Source: JABDQW01 sp942492025
GTDB taxonomy: Bacteria; Pseudomonadota; Gammaproteobacteria; SZUA-229
Direction: 5' to 3'
DNA: 64,000 nucleotides
Assembly: GCA_942492025.1 (NCBI GenBank)
Contig: CALODJ010000004.1
Span: 186,001-250,000 of the forward strand
Of this stretch, positions 9,103-16,985 are shown piece after piece. How positions within the stretch are numbered: position 1 is the stretch's first letter; each line of letters opens with the position of its first letter. The notes beneath the pieces are model-generated. The model searched no databases. It was not told the DNA's origin and worked only from the letters and a program-made list of their open reading frames with translations. A program made the position numbers and the translations under genes.

Positions 9103-9479
9103 GGTTAGTTACTAGCCGCAGAGACGCATGGAACCCGGGGGATTTTGCGGGTATGCGCTTTAGAATGAAGGGTGCGTTGTGCGCGCTGAAAACAATGGTC
9201 GCATTGTGCTCGTAAGTAGAATAAACGCCCTGCTACCCGACCATCAAGTGTTTTTACACAGTTGGCAATAGCCATTCACTCAGCCCGAATGACGAATAGC
9301 TTCCAACTTCCACCCTCATCTCAGAAAAAACCAAGGTCGCTAATCGATGATTTAAGCTAATTCAGCCAAACCCCAGCCAGCCGGCCAAGAAGTATCCTGC
9401 CGCATGTGTCTGGGTTGCAGCCATAGGTGTGTTGAATAAGCGGCTCCCATACCTCAGCTGAACAAGTCATACTGCGGGC
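9103..9479. other. Intergenic stretch, possibly degraded repeat
   Basis: No gene is visible. Around 9168-9215 there is a sequence beginning AGGGTGCGTTGTGCGCGC. It resembles one arm of the GTGCGC inverted repeats found intact at 40195 and 49003, and may be a decayed copy. Confidence 0.35.
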
Positions 9480-9503
9480 GCATGCAAGCATGCAAGCATG
9501 CAA
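9480..9503. repeat. Short tandem repeat, three copies of an octamer
   Basis: The octamer GCATGCAA is repeated three times without change. Each unit contains the palindrome GCATGC. It lies just before the repeat that flanks the toxin-antitoxin pair. Confidence 0.8.
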
Positions 9504-9554
9504 TCAATCGACTTCTACTAAGAATTTCGACACTCCGATATGGGTCGAACTGAG

Positions 9555-9636
9555 AAGTAAGGAGCCTCGATGATGCGAGGCGTGTTGTTCCAGCTCGACC
9601 GTTTCCTTCTTGGCGCATTGCGGACCGTTTGCATCC
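9555..9636. repeat. Direct repeat, left copy flanking toxin-antitoxin pair
   Basis: The core GGCGTGTTGTTCCAGCTCGA (about 9577-9596) and its surroundings recur at about 10393-10470 on the other side of the toxin-antitoxin genes with roughly 80 per cent identity over some 75 bp. Read on the minus strand, both copies can encode a similar peptide (KKETV, LEQHA, RG, LLS). This could mean a shared coding origin or simply the repeat. Confidence 0.6.
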
Positions 9637-9683
9637 AAAAATCGCATTAACGGGCTATAATCCAATGGATTAGACTTATAGCT

Positions 9684-10016
9684 ATGCAAACTATCGTTGA
9701 GCTTCCTGAATTTCTTAGAAAATCAGAGAAATTGCTTACGGCCTCTCAAAGGATTGATATTATCAATTACTTAGCAGCGCATCCTGCTGCAGGCGACATC
9801 ATGCAAGGAACTGGCGGAATCCGTAAGTTGCGATGGTCTGCTCATGGAAGGGGTAAAAGAGGCGGCATGCGTATCATATATTACTATCACAATGAATCAA
9901 TACCTCTGTTCCTATTAACTGTGTTTGGCAAAGGCGAAAAAGCCAATCTTTCAAAAGGCGAACGTAACGAATTAGCTAAATTTACTTCGCTGCTCATCAA
10001 GAATTATGGTGGTTAG
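9684..10016 (+). CDS. RelE/HigB-like toxin of a type II toxin-antitoxin pair
   Basis: The 110-residue basic protein has RelE/HigB-type features: MQTIVELPEFLRKSEKLLTASQR, then GDIMQGTGGIRKLRWSAHGRGKRGGMRIIYYYH, and the hydrophobic strand IPLFLLTVFGKGEKANLS. Members of this family typically act as ribosome-dependent mRNA endonucleases and are neutralised by the adjacent antitoxin. The Arg-rich segment and the IIYYY strand match the position of RelE catalytic and core elements, but I cannot assign individual catalytic residues. It is followed one base later by an HTH gene, the usual order for HigBA/NadS-type pairs. The pair lies between two direct repeats, near a tRNA fragment, suggesting acquisition by transfer. 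Confidence 0.85.
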   Translation: MQTIVELPEFLRKSEKLLTASQRIDIINYLAAHPAAGDIMQGTGGIRKLRWSAHGRGKRGGMRIIYYYHNESIPLFLLTVFGKGEKANLSKGERNELAKFTSLLIKNYGG

Positions 10017-10017
10017 T

Positions 10018-10305
10018 ATGGGTAAAGCATTTGACAGTATTAAACAGGGTCTAGATGAGGCTCTGGAATTTTCAAAAGGTAAAAAAGGCAAAGCGGTTAT
10101 ACACGAATTTACACCTGTTGATGTAAAGAATATTCGCGCCAAAATTGGAATGTCTCAAAACGAGTTTGCTTCAGCTTTTGGGATTAGTGTTAGTACACTG
10201 AGGCATTGGGAACGCGGCGATAGAACTCCACATGGCCCAGCCTTGGTCCTTCTTAACGTTGTAGCAAAGGAGCCAAAGGCCGTTCTAAGAGCGTTGCGCA
10301 AATGA
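10018..10305 (+). CDS. NadS-like HTH antitoxin
   Basis: The frame is open from the ATG at 10006, which would overlap the toxin by 11 bp. The ATG at 10018, one base after the toxin stop and preceded by GGTGG, gives the normal NadS-type N-terminus MGKAFDSIKQGLDEALEFSKGK. The 95-residue product carries an XRE-type helix-turn-helix (about residues 38-85, VKNIRAKIGMSQNEFASAFG followed by STLRHWERGDRTP). NadS-like proteins pair with RelE-like toxins and repress their own operon. The gene order (toxin first) fits. Neutralisation of the upstream toxin is inferred from context. Confidence 0.85.
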   Translation: MGKAFDSIKQGLDEALEFSKGKKGKAVIHEFTPVDVKNIRAKIGMSQNEFASAFGISVSTLRHWERGDRTPHGPALVLLNVVAKEPKAVLRALRK

Positions 10306-10392
10306 ATGCGTTCAACTAGGCAGGCGCAAAATACGCGACTCCTCCAGTGAGCCTGGTCGTTGACGTTCCGCTATCCCGCTATTGGCCGAGCT

Positions 10393-10470
10393 CAGTAGTA
10401 CGAGGCCCCGCTGATGCAGGGCGTGTTGTTCCAGCCCGACCGTCTCTTTCTTGACGCAACGCGGTCTCTT
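10393..10470. repeat. Direct repeat, right copy flanking toxin-antitoxin pair
   Basis: This is the partner of the repeat at 9555-9636, sharing GGCGTGTTGTTCCAGC, CGACCGT and TTTCTTG plus GCGG further on. It begins about 90 bp after the antitoxin stop codon. Confidence 0.6.
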
Positions 10471-10916
10471 AAAAATAGCGAATGTTCGTCATGACTGAAA
10501 TACCGCCACCGACCGATTCTGTTGAAACACTCAAAAATCAGCTTTGCAGAGTTTTCAGTAAAATAGTAAAAATTGAAAAATCCGTATTCAATCTCAAGCG
10601 TGCCGCATTGTGCAAGGACCAGAAACGAGAGTACCTTTGTGATTTGGCCCCTTATAGCTGAAATCATTACAAGCGTTAAAACGCCTTTGAGATTTTGACT
10701 CATGCCCGATCGATTTACAGGCAGCAAGTTCGGAGTTGACGGCGGTCTCAAAGGAACCAGAAAACGGACGTTGAGATAGCTGCATTCGGGATTCTTGCTA
10801 TCATACGCTGCGGAAGATATGCGGGAATCAGCAGTGCGTGGTCGTGCATGGTACTGCAATGTTAGCAACGGGCGCCCCAGATTGGTTACATAAAAACAGT
10901 AACTTACATCTAAATG
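10471..10916. other. Intergenic stretch, no gene seen
   Basis: About 450 bp of AT-rich DNA lie between the right repeat and the tRNA fragment. The long minus-strand frame covering it begins inside the tRNA fragment and is rejected as a gene. If the tRNA fragment is an attachment site, this is the right part of the inserted segment. Confidence 0.4.
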
Positions 10917-10917
10917 T

Positions 10918-10967
10918 CGGCTTTCATAATGCTGGGGTCGGTGGTTCAAGTCCACCCATAGCCACCA
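10918..10967 (+). pseudogene. 3' fragment of a tRNA-Met (CAT anticodon)
   Basis: Bases 10923-10967 match the 3' half of an elongator tRNA-Met: anticodon loop TTCATAA, 3' anticodon strand TGCTG, variable region, T-arm GGTGG-TTCAAGT-CCACC, acceptor strand CATAGCC, then A and an encoded CCA. The matching 5' acceptor strand (GGCTATG) and a D-arm are absent upstream, and the 5' anticodon strand is only partly complementary. It is therefore not a complete tRNA gene. tRNA 3' ends are classic integration sites, so this may be a residual attachment site. No integrase gene is in the window. Confidence 0.7.
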
Positions 10968-11169
10968 TGTAATCAGATACTTATCTTCCTATTGCTGACA
11001 TGGCCGCTTATTTGGGTAGCGTAAATCGAAAAAATACCCAATATGTTTGCGCTTAAATCCAGCCGTCACGGTTATTTGTTACCGATCTGGGAAGACTCTT
11101 TGCAATAATGCACTGATTAATGTGGCAAGGTGAGTAGCGTTAACGTTGCAGCCCGAAGCAGAGATTCAT

Positions 11170-11826
11170 TCACTCCACGGGTAATCCCGCCATCTTCCAT
11201 TCAGGAAAACCATCCTGCAGTCGTCGGGCCTTAAAGCCCTTTTCACGCAATTTAGCTACAGCATCAAATGCCAATACGCAATGCGGGCCGCGACAGTAGG
11301 CGACTATCTCTTGCTCAGAATCAAACTGAGCCAAGTGTTGTTCAAGTTCCGACAATGGGATATTCGTTGCACCAGGTACATGTCCTGCAGCGAATTCTAC
11401 AGTTGGGCGGACGTCGATCACGGTGACCAGATCATCTTGCACGCGTGCCAGCAGTTCATCACGAGGAACAGGCTCCAGGCTGTCTTTTACGGTCAGGTAG
11501 GTGTTAACCAGTTTTTCCACATCCGCTAAATGGCGTTCGGCCACATTACGCAGTGCGTCCAGCAGTTCGATGACATCGTCACCGCTGACACGATAGAAAA
11601 CCTTAAGGCCTTCTTTGCGGTTCAGGATTAATCCTGCCTGGCGCAGCTGCTGCAGGTGCCTGGAGGTATTGGCTACGTTTAATCCTGATACCGTCGCCAG
11701 ATCTTCAACACTGCGTTCTCCCTGGGCCAGAAATTCCAGTAATTCCAGCCGATTGCCGTTACTGAGCGCTTTTCCTACCACGGCGAACTGGTTAAACAGG
11801 TCGTGTTTGAAATTGCCGCTTGACAT
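11170..11826 (-). CDS. ArsR/SmtB-type regulator fused to a rhodanese domain
   Basis: The 218-residue protein has an N-terminal ArsR-family winged helix (about residues 8-95: VGKALSNGNRLELLEFLAQG, then NVANTSRHLQQLRQAGLI). A rhodanese domain follows (about 120-215: VTVIDVRPTVEFAAGHVPGA, then VAYCRGPHCVLA). The rhodanese active-site Cys is Cys178, with a second Cys at 183. The classical metal-binding ELCVCDL motif of ArsR is missing, so sensing of a sulfur or redox species through the rhodanese cysteine is more likely; this is inference. It is divergent from the sterol-desaturase-like gene across a 100-bp AT-rich gap containing a palindrome, the likely operator. Confidence 0.9.
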   Translation of the reverse strand: MSSGNFKHDLFNQFAVVGKALSNGNRLELLEFLAQGERSVEDLATVSGLNVANTSRHLQQLRQAGLILNRKEGLKVFYRVSGDDVIELLDALRNVAERHLADVEKLVNTYLTVKDSLEPVPRDELLARVQDDLVTVIDVRPTVEFAAGHVPGATNIPLSELEQHLAQFDSEQEIVAYCRGPHCVLAFDAVAKLREKGFKARRLQDGFPEWKMAGLPVE

Positions 11827-11847
11827 AATTCCTCATAGTATTAATCT

Positions 11848-11872
11848 AGTAATCAATTAATCAATTGAATAG
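11848..11872. promoter_or_regulatory. Candidate ArsR-type operator in divergent promoter region
   Basis: The gap between the divergent genes contains TAATCAATTAATCAATTGA, built from the palindrome TCAATTGA and overlapping AATTAATCAATT dyads. It lies 25-45 bp upstream of the regulator start. Small AT-rich palindromes of this kind are typical ArsR-family binding sites. This is a position and symmetry argument only. Confidence 0.4.
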
Positions 11873-11930
11873 TTTACTTTAAGGCAAAGTATAACCTTAG
11901 ATAGGCTGCTTACCAACCGGAGCGTACATT

Positions 11931-12794
11931 ATGAGCTTCAATGAACCAATCGTTCAGAATGAAATGGCCATCCGTCTTGGGTTTTTTATTGGCATCTTCG
12001 CTGTAATGGCGATATGGGAAGTGGTTGCGCCGCGCCGGGCACTGAATGTTTCCAAGGTGTTGCGTTGGGCGAATAATCTAGGCCTGGTGTTTTTCAATAG
12101 TCTAATTCTTCGACTGATGTTCCCAGCCGCTGCTGTCGGCATGGCTGCGTTTGCCAGCGAACAGGGCTGGGGCATCTTTAACTACTACGATGTGCCGCCA
12201 GTTATCTCGGTTATCGCTTCAGTCCTGGCCATGGACTTCGTTATTTACCTGCAACACGTCATGGTGCACGCGGTGCCTGTACTTTGGCGTTTGCATCGGG
12301 TACATCACGCTGACCTGGATTTTGATGTCACTACCGGTGCGCGCTTTCATACCCTCGAAATTATTCTATCTATGCTGATCAAATTCGCCTCTATCGCTGT
12401 GCTTGGGCCGCCAGTTGTTGCAGTTGTGATCTTCGAAGTTGTATTAAATGCTACAGCGATGTTCAACCACAGTAATGTGCGCTTACATCCTGGGCTGGAT
12501 CGGATGTTACGCTGGATCGTGGTCACACCCGATATGCACCGTGTCCATCATTCAGTGGAAGATGATGAAGCCAATAGCAACTTCGGATTCAACCTGCCCT
12601 GGTGGGACCGTTTGTTTGGTACCTATAAAGACCAACCGCGGGCAGGCCATGAAAACATGGTTATTGGTATTCATATCTACCGCGATCCCAAGCTGGTTTC
12701 ATGGCTGCACGGTATGTTGTGGTTGCCATTTATCGGCAAAATAAACAGCTATGCCATTAATCGCCGCCAGTGGAGTGATGATAATGAACAATAA
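11931..12794 (+). CDS. Sterol desaturase / fatty acid hydroxylase family protein
   Basis: The 287-residue integral membrane protein has the eight-histidine di-iron signature of this superfamily: His109 and His113 (HVMVH), His122, His125, His126 (HRVHH), and His203, His206, His207 (HRVHH again). Hydrophobic segments occur at about residues 14-32, 50-75, 88-110 and 145-178. Members oxidise or desaturate lipids at the inner membrane with oxygen and an electron donor; the substrate is unknown. It is divergent from the ArsR-rhodanese regulator, which probably controls it. An RNA start close to the gene is suggested by the AT-rich gap. Length is typical. Confidence 0.9.
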   Translation: MSFNEPIVQNEMAIRLGFFIGIFAVMAIWEVVAPRRALNVSKVLRWANNLGLVFFNSLILRLMFPAAAVGMAAFASEQGWGIFNYYDVPPVISVIASVLAMDFVIYLQHVMVHAVPVLWRLHRVHHADLDFDVTTGARFHTLEIILSMLIKFASIAVLGPPVVAVVIFEVVLNATAMFNHSNVRLHPGLDRMLRWIVVTPDMHRVHHSVEDDEANSNFGFNLPWWDRLFGTYKDQPRAGHENMVIGIHIYRDPKLVSWLHGMLWLPFIGKINSYAINRRQWSDDNEQ

Positions 12795-13289
12795 CCGGTT
12801 AATAAAACAAGACACCCACAAATAGCCCAGCGATAACCGACGGGATTTACTGGACGCTGACGATCAGATGCTCTTGCTGTGAAAGTTGACGGGACAGAAG
12901 TGACCCGGTTTGTAAAATTTATCGACTGCTGTTTGAGAATTTGCACCCTCTGTCGGTTAAATCGTCATGTGTGTCGATTACTCATTTAAGCCACATTATT
13001 TATTCGAATCTATCCCAGATAATCATGCAGTTTTAGCGAAAAAGGTAATCTAGTATCCTATAATATTTCAATAGGTTATGGGGTTTCGCCAAATTCTACA
13101 AAACCACCCTTATTGCAGCAGCCAAGGATCTCGATTGACTAAATGGGCTAAATCATCCGTGATTTTGTTGTGATTTGCACTCAATAGAGCTTGTTTTGGC
13201 GCTACTCAGAATGCAACTAATCGCAATGCAATCACATTATAACCGGCACGATTGAGTATTAACTGGCTTCTTTAAGAGGGAGGCTCGAA
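12795..13289. other. Intergenic stretch upstream of DUF1631 gene
   Basis: I see no gene. The right end carries a strong ribosome binding site (GGGAGG, about 13273-13281) for the downstream gene. The rest is AT-rich and should contain its promoter. Confidence 0.4.
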
Positions 13290-15656
13290 ATGGATACACA
13301 GATTCACACAATGAAAAATGGTGATCGTTCTCAAAGCATTCCCAGCCGTAAAACGATTGGGCAGCTTGATGCAATGATGACTAGTGCATTAGATTGCCTT
13401 CAGGCACAGCTTCATCAAAGATTTTCCGAGATGCTCGATAATGCTGACGAGTATTTGAGTAATTTATCTGAAATCCGCGAGTTGGAAGACGAATCCGATG
13501 ACGAACCCGATGACGTATCCGATGACGAGTCTAATAACGAAACCGTTGCAAAGGAAGCGCATTACGAAAAGCTAATTCGTATACTTCATTCTGAACACAG
13601 TAATATCGAAAAATCATTCTTTAAGGCAATAAACGAAAATCAGAACAATAGAGACCGAACGCAGAATGATGAACTGACATTGAGTAATAAGCTGTCACTG
13701 GTTGATCAGGACGATATGGATGAAATGGTTGCAGTTACAGCCATGTATTCCAACGCGATGAGTAAATACGAAGAGGAAGTAAACAACCTGGAAGCTCGTA
13801 TTGAGTACCTTGAAATGTCATCAAATACCATGCTGCCTAAGCATATGTTTGATCCCAGGCACATCTGTGAAGCTTTTCAAACAGCTCTCAAGCAAGTCGA
13901 AATGCCCATTGACTACAAACTGTCACTGTTCAGGCTGTTTGATCAGGAAGTAAGTTCCCGTCTTGGTGATATGTATCAATCGCTTAACCAGTTATTCATT
14001 GACGCTGGCGTGATGCCCGAAGTCGTGTACCAGGTAAAAAATCAGAACCCAGAAACGCATTCTGCTAGTGTAAATAGGCCTGATGGCTCCAGTGGTCCGA
14101 ATGATATACGTTCACAAGATAGTTTTGCAGTTCCTGATTCCAGAGATCATGATGTGCAGAGTAACGCGTCAGGCAATAACATACCCAACTCTCATGAAGA
14201 GATAAATCGCTTCATTAGTCAGTGCATGAGTGGCGTCACCTCCGCAAAAGGCGAAGGCATTCCTCAATCATTCGCAACCGTTCCGACTGAAACTGATAGT
14301 CAAATCTGTTATTCGCGTAATGATTTGATGAATGCGCTGTCGAAGCTGCAGACTAATCTGGCAACAGTCGATATTAACAATGGTTCAGCAATAGACGCAG
14401 AGCACATCAAGCGCGCAATCATAGCCGATATGGCGCGCAGCAATGGTGGCGCTATCACCAAAACAGTGCATACACTCGATCAAAGGTGTATTGATTTTGT
14501 CGGCATGATATTTCAGGCAATCGCTGAAGATCAAAGCATTTCAATGGTCATCACCAATTTGCTTATGCTCCTGCAAATTCCAATATTAAAAATCGCAATG
14601 CTTGATGAGGCATTGTTCACGGAGAAAGACCATCCAGCGCGCCATACGCTTGACCTTATAACAAAGGCAGGCAGAGGCGTTACTGAAGATTCAGACAGGG
14701 TATATATTGAGCTGAAAAAAATAGTTGATGGCATTTTACATGAATATGAAGTTGTCAGTGCCAGCTTCGATAAAGCAGCTGATGAATTGCGAGCACTGAT
14801 TCGCAAAGAAGAACAGATCTCTGCCGAAAATGAGAAGAATGAACAGCAAGAAATTATAAAACAGCATGCAAGGGAAGTTGTTCTTATTGAGATGCGGCGT
14901 ATAACCATCAATAAAGTGGTTCCAAAGGATATTCGACCGCTTATGCTGAAACTCTGGCCGACTTTGATGTTCAATCACTATATTAATAACGGCATTGAGA
15001 GCAGCAATTGGCATTCATCATTGAAAGTATTCAATATGCTAATGAAATACCTGCAGCCAATCAAAAACAAGACACAGTGGCAGAAGCTCAACGATAATCA
15101 TGAATCACTGGTTGAGACAGTTAAAGAAGAGTTATACAAGACACGCCAGGACAGAGCGGCGATTAACAGCCAGATAACTGCCTTGAGGCAGATATTTGTT
15201 AGAATGCTGGATGCCTGTAGAAATCAATTCGAAGAAGAGCCAGAGATAGACGTAACTGAGCAGGCATCAATTACAGCCGGATATGATGAGGCAGACATTA
15301 GCGAAGTGGCAAATGGAGCGTGCGAAGATAACGAACATGATGATAAAGCTGCCAGAATCGAAGAGCAGGTAAGGATCGCAAGAGAAAAAATATCGAGACT
15401 ACCTACTGACCTGCATCCTGGTGCCTGGTTCGAAGTGTTCAATGGTGAAGATAAGCCTGTACGCCGGCTAAAACTGTCAGTAATACTTACTGAGGTTGCA
15501 AAACTCATTTTTGTTGATCGCCAGGGTACAAAAGTCATGGAGAAAGATGCTGATGATTTCTTGAATGAGCTGGACCATGGCTTATCCCGACTTATTGCAG
15601 ACCACTCAACATTTGAGCATGCACTGGGTTCTGTAATTCACAAGCTCGTAGCTTAA
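13290..15656 (+). CDS. DUF1631 family protein
   Basis: The 788-residue, predominantly helical acidic protein has no signal peptide or membrane segments. The DUF1631 family is recognised mainly in the C-terminal half: LLMLLQIPILKIAMLDEALF followed by DHPARHTLDLITKAGRG, then IRPLMLKLWPTLMFNHYINN, and the last domain LHPGAWFEVFNGEDKPVRRLKL with KLIFVDRQGTKVMEKDADDF. The N-terminal half is less conserved and holds an acidic Asp/Glu/Ser run (about residues 66-87) made of imperfect 12-bp DNA repeats, plus a likely coiled coil (about 150-175). A GGGAGG site precedes the ATG. Function is not established. The gene is isolated and AT-richer than its surroundings. Confidence 0.8.
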   Translation: MDTQIHTMKNGDRSQSIPSRKTIGQLDAMMTSALDCLQAQLHQRFSEMLDNADEYLSNLSEIRELEDESDDEPDDVSDDESNNETVAKEAHYEKLIRILHSEHSNIEKSFFKAINENQNNRDRTQNDELTLSNKLSLVDQDDMDEMVAVTAMYSNAMSKYEEEVNNLEARIEYLEMSSNTMLPKHMFDPRHICEAFQTALKQVEMPIDYKLSLFRLFDQEVSSRLGDMYQSLNQLFIDAGVMPEVVYQVKNQNPETHSASVNRPDGSSGPNDIRSQDSFAVPDSRDHDVQSNASGNNIPNSHEEINRFISQCMSGVTSAKGEGIPQSFATVPTETDSQICYSRNDLMNALSKLQTNLATVDINNGSAIDAEHIKRAIIADMARSNGGAITKTVHTLDQRCIDFVGMIFQAIAEDQSISMVITNLLMLLQIPILKIAMLDEALFTEKDHPARHTLDLITKAGRGVTEDSDRVYIELKKIVDGILHEYEVVSASFDKAADELRALIRKEEQISAENEKNEQQEIIKQHAREVVLIEMRRITINKVVPKDIRPLMLKLWPTLMFNHYINNGIESSNWHSSLKVFNMLMKYLQPIKNKTQWQKLNDNHESLVETVKEELYKTRQDRAAINSQITALRQIFVRMLDACRNQFEEEPEIDVTEQASITAGYDEADISEVANGACEDNEHDDKAARIEEQVRIAREKISRLPTDLHPGAWFEVFNGEDKPVRRLKLSVILTEVAKLIFVDRQGTKVMEKDADDFLNELDHGLSRLIADHSTFEHALGSVIHKLVA

Positions 15657-16189
15657 CATCAGGAATGCGCAGCGCGTTGTTGTCACAATAAAGACAAGGC
15701 GACTGAGTTAAACGTGCATCCACCACCGTCATTCCCGCGTCATTGCGGGTCGCGACAGCGATGTGGCAATCTCTGTCATATGGTATCAGTTTTTCGACGA
15801 CAATCCCGAATTCGAGAGTTTGCTTCGCCGTATCCAATGGGAGAATCCGTCAAGTTAAATGATCATGAATAAGCAGAAACGGTTTTAGAGACCTTCCTCA
15901 ATCCGGTTGAGTTTTTCGCAGCCTATTTCAAAGCGATACTCATTGCTATGGAACAGAACACGCCAGGCAGTATTTTATTCTTAAACCAGTAATGAGTAAG
16001 CAAGTCCTGCAGCCGCACCCGCAGCCCCTGCCAGTACGAGATTATCTCATATGGCGATTTAAATCACTTGCGATCCAGGCAGCAGAAACACCAGGTGACA
16101 TATCGTAGGAAAATAGGTAGCCTTGGTAAGCGAATTTGAAACAAGTCAGGCAATTGTCTCAGGCAAGGTGCCATCATAGAGGAACCGAT
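15657..16189. other. Intergenic stretch with a partial repeat
   Basis: Near 15727-15755 lies CCGTCATTCCCGCGTCATTG, half of a widespread bacterial palindromic repeat type (CCGTCATTCCCGC). I did not find a full second arm. No gene is supported here. Confidence 0.4.
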
Positions 16190-16870
16190 ATGAAGATTCT
16201 CATTGTGCTTACATCACACGATCAACTGGGTGAAACGGGAGAGAAGACCGGATTCTGGCTAGAGGAGTTTGCTACGCCTTACTATATATTCAAGGATGCA
16301 AATGCAGAAGTGACCCTTGCTTCTCCGAAGGGAGGACAGCCGCCTCTTGATCCAAAAAGTGATACGCCTGACTTCCAAACAGATGCAACTGAACGCTTCA
16401 AGGGAGACACTGACGCACAGACACAATTAGCCAATACATTGAAACTATCGGATATTTCGCCTGATGATTACGATGCAATATTTTATGCGGGCGGGCATGG
16501 GCCACTGTGGGATCTGGCAGAAGATCGTAACTCAATTGCCTTGATTGAAGCAATGTACGCCGCTGGGAAGCCGGTCGCTGCAGTTTGTCACGCACCTGCC
16601 GTGTTGCGTCACACGAAGGCCGCGGATGGATCACCCCTGGTTAAGGGGAAGTCTGTGACCGGTTTTAGCAATACTGAAGAAGACGCAGTTCGGCTTTCAG
16701 ACGTTGTGCCTTTTCTGCTGGAGAACGAGTTAAGAGCAAAAGAAGCACACTATTCGAAGGCTGGCGATTGGCATCCATATGCTATAACGGACGGCAACTT
16801 GATAACCGGTCAGAATCCTGCGTCATCGGATCCCGTGGCAAAGGCTCTCCTAAATAAAATCAAACAATAA
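16190..16870 (+). CDS. DJ-1/PfpI family (type 1 glutamine amidotransferase-like) protein
   Basis: The start is placed at the ATG at 16190, preceded by AGAGGAAC; the frame runs 18 codons further upstream without support. The 226-residue protein has the DJ-1/PfpI fold signature: MKILIVLTSHDQLG strand, acidic residues in GFWLEEF, ASPKGG, the YDAIFYAGGHGPLWDL loop, and the nucleophile elbow AAVCHAPAVL with Cys133-His134. This architecture is that of the Hsp31/glyoxalase III-like branch, which detoxifies methylglyoxal or acts as a chaperone; which activity applies here is not decidable. It stands alone, tail to tail with the type I secretion genes. Confidence 0.9.
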   Translation: MKILIVLTSHDQLGETGEKTGFWLEEFATPYYIFKDANAEVTLASPKGGQPPLDPKSDTPDFQTDATERFKGDTDAQTQLANTLKLSDISPDDYDAIFYAGGHGPLWDLAEDRNSIALIEAMYAAGKPVAAVCHAPAVLRHTKAADGSPLVKGKSVTGFSNTEEDAVRLSDVVPFLLENELRAKEAHYSKAGDWHPYAITDGNLITGQNPASSDPVAKALLNKIKQ

Positions 16871-16985
16871 TAACCAGAAAGAGCCTACAGAGCGATTTGC
16901 CGCCAAGACCGCGCAGTAGCCTGGATGTGGATAGAGCCGGGCTCTACCCGCATGTCTTGCCTTCCGGTGAGAAATACGGCCTCTA

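Noticed and set aside
9504..9689. Minus-strand 61-codon frame over the left direct repeat
   Set aside because: The right repeat encodes a similar peptide but without a matching start, and neither has a ribosome binding site. I treat them as repeats, not genes.
10392..10955. Minus-strand open frame of 187 codons starting MDLNHRPQHYES
   Set aside because: Its start lies in the reverse complement of the tRNA-Met T-arm. This N-terminus is a familiar artefact of reading tRNA 3' ends backwards, and the rest shows no family.
16172..16190. Longer start for the DJ-1/PfpI gene at 16136
   Set aside because: The extra 18 residues do not belong to the fold, and AGAGGAAC directly precedes ATG 16190.
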